This document shows positions 3,556 through 6,168 of a DNA stretch of 6,168 nucleotides, one piece after another. The notes under the pieces are model-generated. The model was not told the DNA's origin. It saw only the letters and a program-made list of their open reading frames with translations, and did not search any database. Source of the DNA: Candidatus Methanovirga meridionalis (GTDB taxonomy: Archaea > Methanobacteriota > Methanobacteria > Methanobacteriales > Methanobacteriaceae); contig JAITPS010000150.1 in the NCBI GenBank assembly GCA_031289325.1, positions 1-6,168 of the forward strand. The letters run 5' to 3'. The first letter of the stretch is position 1. Each line of letters begins with the position of its first letter. A program made the translations under genes and the position numbers.

Positions 3556-5599
3556 CATATTTTTTATCTGGAGTGTGCCTATACTCTAACAATAAAAATG
3601 TTTTATCATCTGAGTCTTTGTTATTTCCAAAATTATCACTAGCTTTTTTGAATTTTAAGGATAAATTTTGAATATTCAATGAATTATTTTTGTTTAAGAA
3701 ATCTATTAATCTTTCTAAAGTATATCTTTCACCATTAATATTCTGTCTTTCAGTAACTCCATCAGTATAAAGACATAATCTATCTCCTTCATTTAAATAT
3801 ATTTCATATACTGGGTATTCAAATCTCTTTTTTAATCCAAGAACAATTCCTGAATCTACTTTCAGTGCTTCATATTTAGAGTTTTTCTTACACAATAGTG
3901 GAGGCTCATGTCCAGCATTCACATATTTAAACTGCCCTGTGCTAATTGTTAAAACTCCTAAGAAAACACTGGCAAACATATTATTATCATTATGTTTAGT
4001 AAGTTGATTGTTTACATGATATAAAATTCTTTCAAATTTTATGTTTAAGTCAAAATAGTCTTGAATCATTGTGTTGATTTTTATCATGAATAATGCTGCA
4101 GAAATACCATTACCTGAAGCATCCCCTATATTGATAATTAAATGATCATCATCCAATAAGTGATAACCATAAAAATCTCCTCCAACATCTTCTTTAGGTC
4201 CAAATAAAGTGTAAATACCAAAATCATCTAATCTGCCTGGAAATGTATTGGATTTAGGCATCATACTTTCTTGAATTCCTTTTGAAATATCTATTTCATA
4301 TTGTCTTCTTTCTTTTTTTCTGGTAATATTTTTTAAATTGTTAATATAATATTCTAAATCATTAATCATTTCTTTAATATTATAAGCTAACTCACCAACT
4401 TCAAATTTTCCATTAGACGAAAGTTCATCAAGCTCATTTTTTATAGTATCAATATCCAGCACTGTATTTTTTTCACTATTTTCGTGAACAGAAGATAAAT
4501 TATCATTTATTTTATTATGAATGTATGCATGTGAAATTTGGGAAACGGTTTTTAAAGGATTAGTAAAATTATTATCAAAATATCTTATTACATAAATAGC
4601 AAAAAAGTAGGTAAGGAAAATAATGATAATATTATATGGTTCTGTTAGTAGAATGTGCAGATCCAATTTTCCATGTATACAGTAACTAAGAAAAATAATT
4701 ATAAGTAAGCCTAAAAAAAATGTTGTACTTAAAATGATAAATACTAAAATTTCTTTTAGTGATGTTTTATAAGGAAATGCAACTAATTTTTTAGATTTTG
4801 GCTTTATAATAATAAGAATAACAAATATTAATGCATTAAAGAATAGAATAGTAAGATCCATTTCACTAAGTTGATAATAGAAATATATTTTCGCGATATG
4901 AATTAACCAAACCATAAGAAATATATAAATTAAAACATTGATCTCTTTAATATGGTTCTTTAATTGATAAAAAGAATCCATTTTCGGTAATCTGACTTCT
5001 ATATTAATTAAAGTAAAAAATGAAACACTAAGAATATTAAAAATAAGAGAAATTATTAATAATGTGAAAAAATAGTAAGGACAAAAGTTTCTACTCACAG
5101 ATATGGGCATATGATTAATATGAAGAAGTGAAAATTGAACAAAAACTTGAGCTATGAAATAAGTTAAAAGAACTATGAGAAAGATCTTAGTTGTATTTTC
5201 TATATTGAATAAATAAGGTGGAGTTACCTCATCATCTGATAAGTTTACTACCTCATCATCTGATAAATCTAATATACTATATTTATACCAAAATTTAGAT
5301 ACGAATATCCCTATAATTATATACATAATAGCTATTAATAAAATAGTGTCAATACCAATAATTCCAGGTTGAAAGTATCGAATAAGTAAACCCAATGTGA
5401 CTGACTCTAACCCTAAACCAATGGCACCATATATTCCATAGAATAATGGGAAAACAACAATAAATAAAGGAGAATAAATATAAAGCAATAAGTTTTCAGA
5501 GTTTTGAAATAAATAATAAACAATGGCAAATTTAACTAATGAATATATTATAGGTATAAGTATACTTTTTAGTTTAATTTTGGAAAACATTTTTATCAT
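3542..5599 (-). CDS. Membrane-anchored SpoIIE/RsbU-type PP2C serine phosphatase with HAMP-like linker
   Basis: This 685-residue protein has about ten hydrophobic segments in residues 10-342, including 10-30, 37-57, 137-160, 174-200, 219-243, 249-266, 280-307 and 322-342. A HAMP-like region (about 345-416) starts NPLKTVSQI and ends EVGELAYNIKEMINDL. A charged coiled coil (417-440) and the PP2C domain (441-674) follow. Metal-binding motifs are present: VGGDFYGY (D475), GDASGNG (D493), NAGHEPPLL (561-569), YTDGVTE (D613) and SDDKTF (D664/D665). The active site therefore looks intact. RsbU/SpoIIE phosphatases dephosphorylate phosphoserine on STAS proteins, opposing RsbW-type kinases such as the one fused to the convergent transporter. 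The N-terminus is a likely sensor for an unknown signal. ATG 5599 follows GAGATGA directly. ATG 5590 (residue 4) is spaced about 9 nt from it and may be the real start. Confidence 0.93.
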   Translation of the reverse strand: MIKMFSKIKLKSILIPIIYSLVKFAIVYYLFQNSENLLLYIYSPLFIVVFPLFYGIYGAIGLGLESVTLGLLIRYFQPGIIGIDTILLIAIMYIIIGIFVSKFWYKYSILDLSDDEVVNLSDDEVTPPYLFNIENTTKIFLIVLLTYFIAQVFVQFSLLHINHMPISVSRNFCPYYFFTLLIISLIFNILSVSFFTLINIEVRLPKMDSFYQLKNHIKEINVLIYIFLMVWLIHIAKIYFYYQLSEMDLTILFFNALIFVILIIIKPKSKKLVAFPYKTSLKEILVFIILSTTFFLGLLIIIFLSYCIHGKLDLHILLTEPYNIIIIFLTYFFAIYVIRYFDNNFTNPLKTVSQISHAYIHNKINDNLSSVHENSEKNTVLDIDTIKNELDELSSNGKFEVGELAYNIKEMINDLEYYINNLKNITRKKERRQYEIDISKGIQESMMPKSNTFPGRLDDFGIYTLFGPKEDVGGDFYGYHLLDDDHLIINIGDASGNGISAALFMIKINTMIQDYFDLNIKFERILYHVNNQLTKHNDNNMFASVFLGVLTISTGQFKYVNAGHEPPLLCKKNSKYEALKVDSGIVLGLKKRFEYPVYEIYLNEGDRLCLYTDGVTERQNINGERYTLERLIDFLNKNNSLNIQNLSLKFKKASDNFGNNKDSDDKTFLLLEYRHTPDKKYEFTI
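5226..5273 (-). repeat. In-frame 24-nt tandem repeat in the phosphatase gene
   Basis: acctcatcatctgataa occurs at 5226-5242 and 5250-5266, period 24. It encodes a duplicated acidic LSDDEV peptide (residues 112-126) in the loop between the fourth and fifth hydrophobic segments. The frame is preserved. It looks like a recent duplication in a soluble loop. Confidence 0.85.
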
Positions 5600-5682
5600 T
5601 CATCTCTCTTTTTTTAAAATATTTCAATGATTAAATTATTCGCTCTTGTATACATATCATTACAAAGTTTATATATAATATG
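5600..5682 (-). promoter_or_regulatory. Promoter and leader of the phosphatase gene
   Basis: TATTATATATAAAC on the minus strand (5668-5681) is a good box A candidate and would place the transcript start near 5645-5650, giving a leader of about 45-50 nt. GAGATGA (5600-5606) matches six of seven bases of GAGGTGA and is the only Shine-Dalgarno candidate. On the plus strand the same bases read AAAGTTTATATATAA, so the element could also fire toward repeat C. Confidence 0.45.
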
Positions 5683-5699
5683 AGATATATTTTATTAAT

Positions 5700-5790
5700 G
5701 ACTTCTAAAATTTTAAATCATGTCTATTATTTTATTAATTAATTATGGGATGTAAAAAATGTTTTTAATTAATCATTATTTTTAATTAAT
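5700..5790. other. A/T-rich spacer with a 17-bp duplication next to repeat C
   Basis: No gene is visible. aattaatcattattttt occurs twice in tandem (5767-5783 and 5784-5800). The second copy forms the left border of long repeat C, beginning cattattttt at 5791, so this is the intact flank missing at copy A. Confidence 0.7.
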
Positions 5791-6050
5791 CATTATTTTT
5801 AAATATCATATTTTTAAGAATTTCGAATTAATATTAATCTAATTTTTTAAATAATAATTTTTATTCTTTTATTGTTGAAAATTTATTTTCAACTTAGGAG
5901 AATTTATTCTTCGTTTTTAAAAATAATAAATATAATTTTTTTAATTAAAAATTTAATACTTATGGTGTAATTTAAAAAATCTCATTATTGAACTTGTTCA
6001 ATTAGAAAAACAAAGTTTTCCTGTACTTAAAAACATTATTTCATACACCA
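5791..6050 (+). repeat. Long dispersed repeat, copy C (260 bp)
   Basis: It has the same length as copy A with about eight mismatches by eye. The one structural difference is that the 42-bp module is absent after aaatatcata (5810/5811) and present after attctttta (5872-5913). The twin hairpins are at 5987-6002 and 6004-6022. The second is weakened by one mismatch and its loop is AAA, not GAA. Confidence 0.9.
5872..5913 (+). repeat. 42-bp double-hairpin module (copy in C)
   Basis: It is identical in all 42 bases to 123-164 and lies between attctttta and tttttaaaaat. The corresponding place in copy A (225/226) has no module. Confidence 0.85.
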
Positions 6051-6168
6051 TATTTTATTAATTATTATTTTATTAATTATTATTTTATTAATTATTATTT
6101 TATTAATTATTATTTTATTAATTATTATTTTATTAATTATTATTTTATTAATTATTATTTTATTAATT
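6051..6168. repeat. 15-bp satellite running off the window end
   Basis: tattttattaattat is repeated perfectly seven times plus 13 bases, beginning immediately after repeat C. Two plus-strand frames stay open across it (YFINY and ILLII), but there is no start or RBS, so it is not treated as coding. Its true length is unknown. Confidence 0.95.

Overview
The window is extremely AT-rich, with intergenic DNA that is almost pure A/T. It holds two recognisable gene units and an unusual amount of repeated non-coding DNA. The base composition, AGGTG-type ribosome binding sites, TTATAAATA/TTTATATATA boxes and T-rich gene ends suggest a methanogenic archaeon of the Methanobacteriales (Methanosphaera or Methanobrevibacter type). 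This is an inference. A very AT-rich bacterium (Clostridia, Brachyspira, Fusobacteria) is the alternative and cannot be excluded from the sequence alone.

Layout: 1-102 looks like the last part of another element, possibly a transposase C-terminus and terminal repeat, and it abuts 260-bp repeat copy A (103-362). A perfect-to-near-perfect 40-bp triplication (461-580) carries a TATA-like box, a Shine-Dalgarno sequence and an ATG in every unit. It leads into a MATE-family membrane transporter that is split by a frameshift near 1355-1378. The second half (to 2358) ends in an RsbW/SpoIIAB-like ATPase domain. The 1.2 kb between the two convergent genes (2359-3541) has no credible gene. It contains a 101-bp inverted-repeat element, repeat copy B in reverse orientation with an 81-bp insertion, a 157-bp tandem duplication and a 19-bp repeat array. 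The array runs into the stop codon of a minus-strand, membrane-anchored SpoIIE/RsbU-type PP2C phosphatase (3542-5599). Upstream of that gene are a TATA-like element, repeat copy C (5791-6050) and a 15-bp satellite running off the window end.

Functionally, an RsbW-like kinase domain fused to a transporter next to an RsbU-like phosphatase resembles the two opposing enzymes of a bacterial partner-switching circuit. No STAS substrate protein is present here. If the host is an archaeon it has no sigma factor, so the output would have to be something else.

The most unusual observation is modular. A 42-bp double-hairpin block is identical in repeats A and C but sits at two different positions within an otherwise collinear repeat, as if it had been moved as a unit. 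The three repeat copies bracket both genes in inverted orientation.
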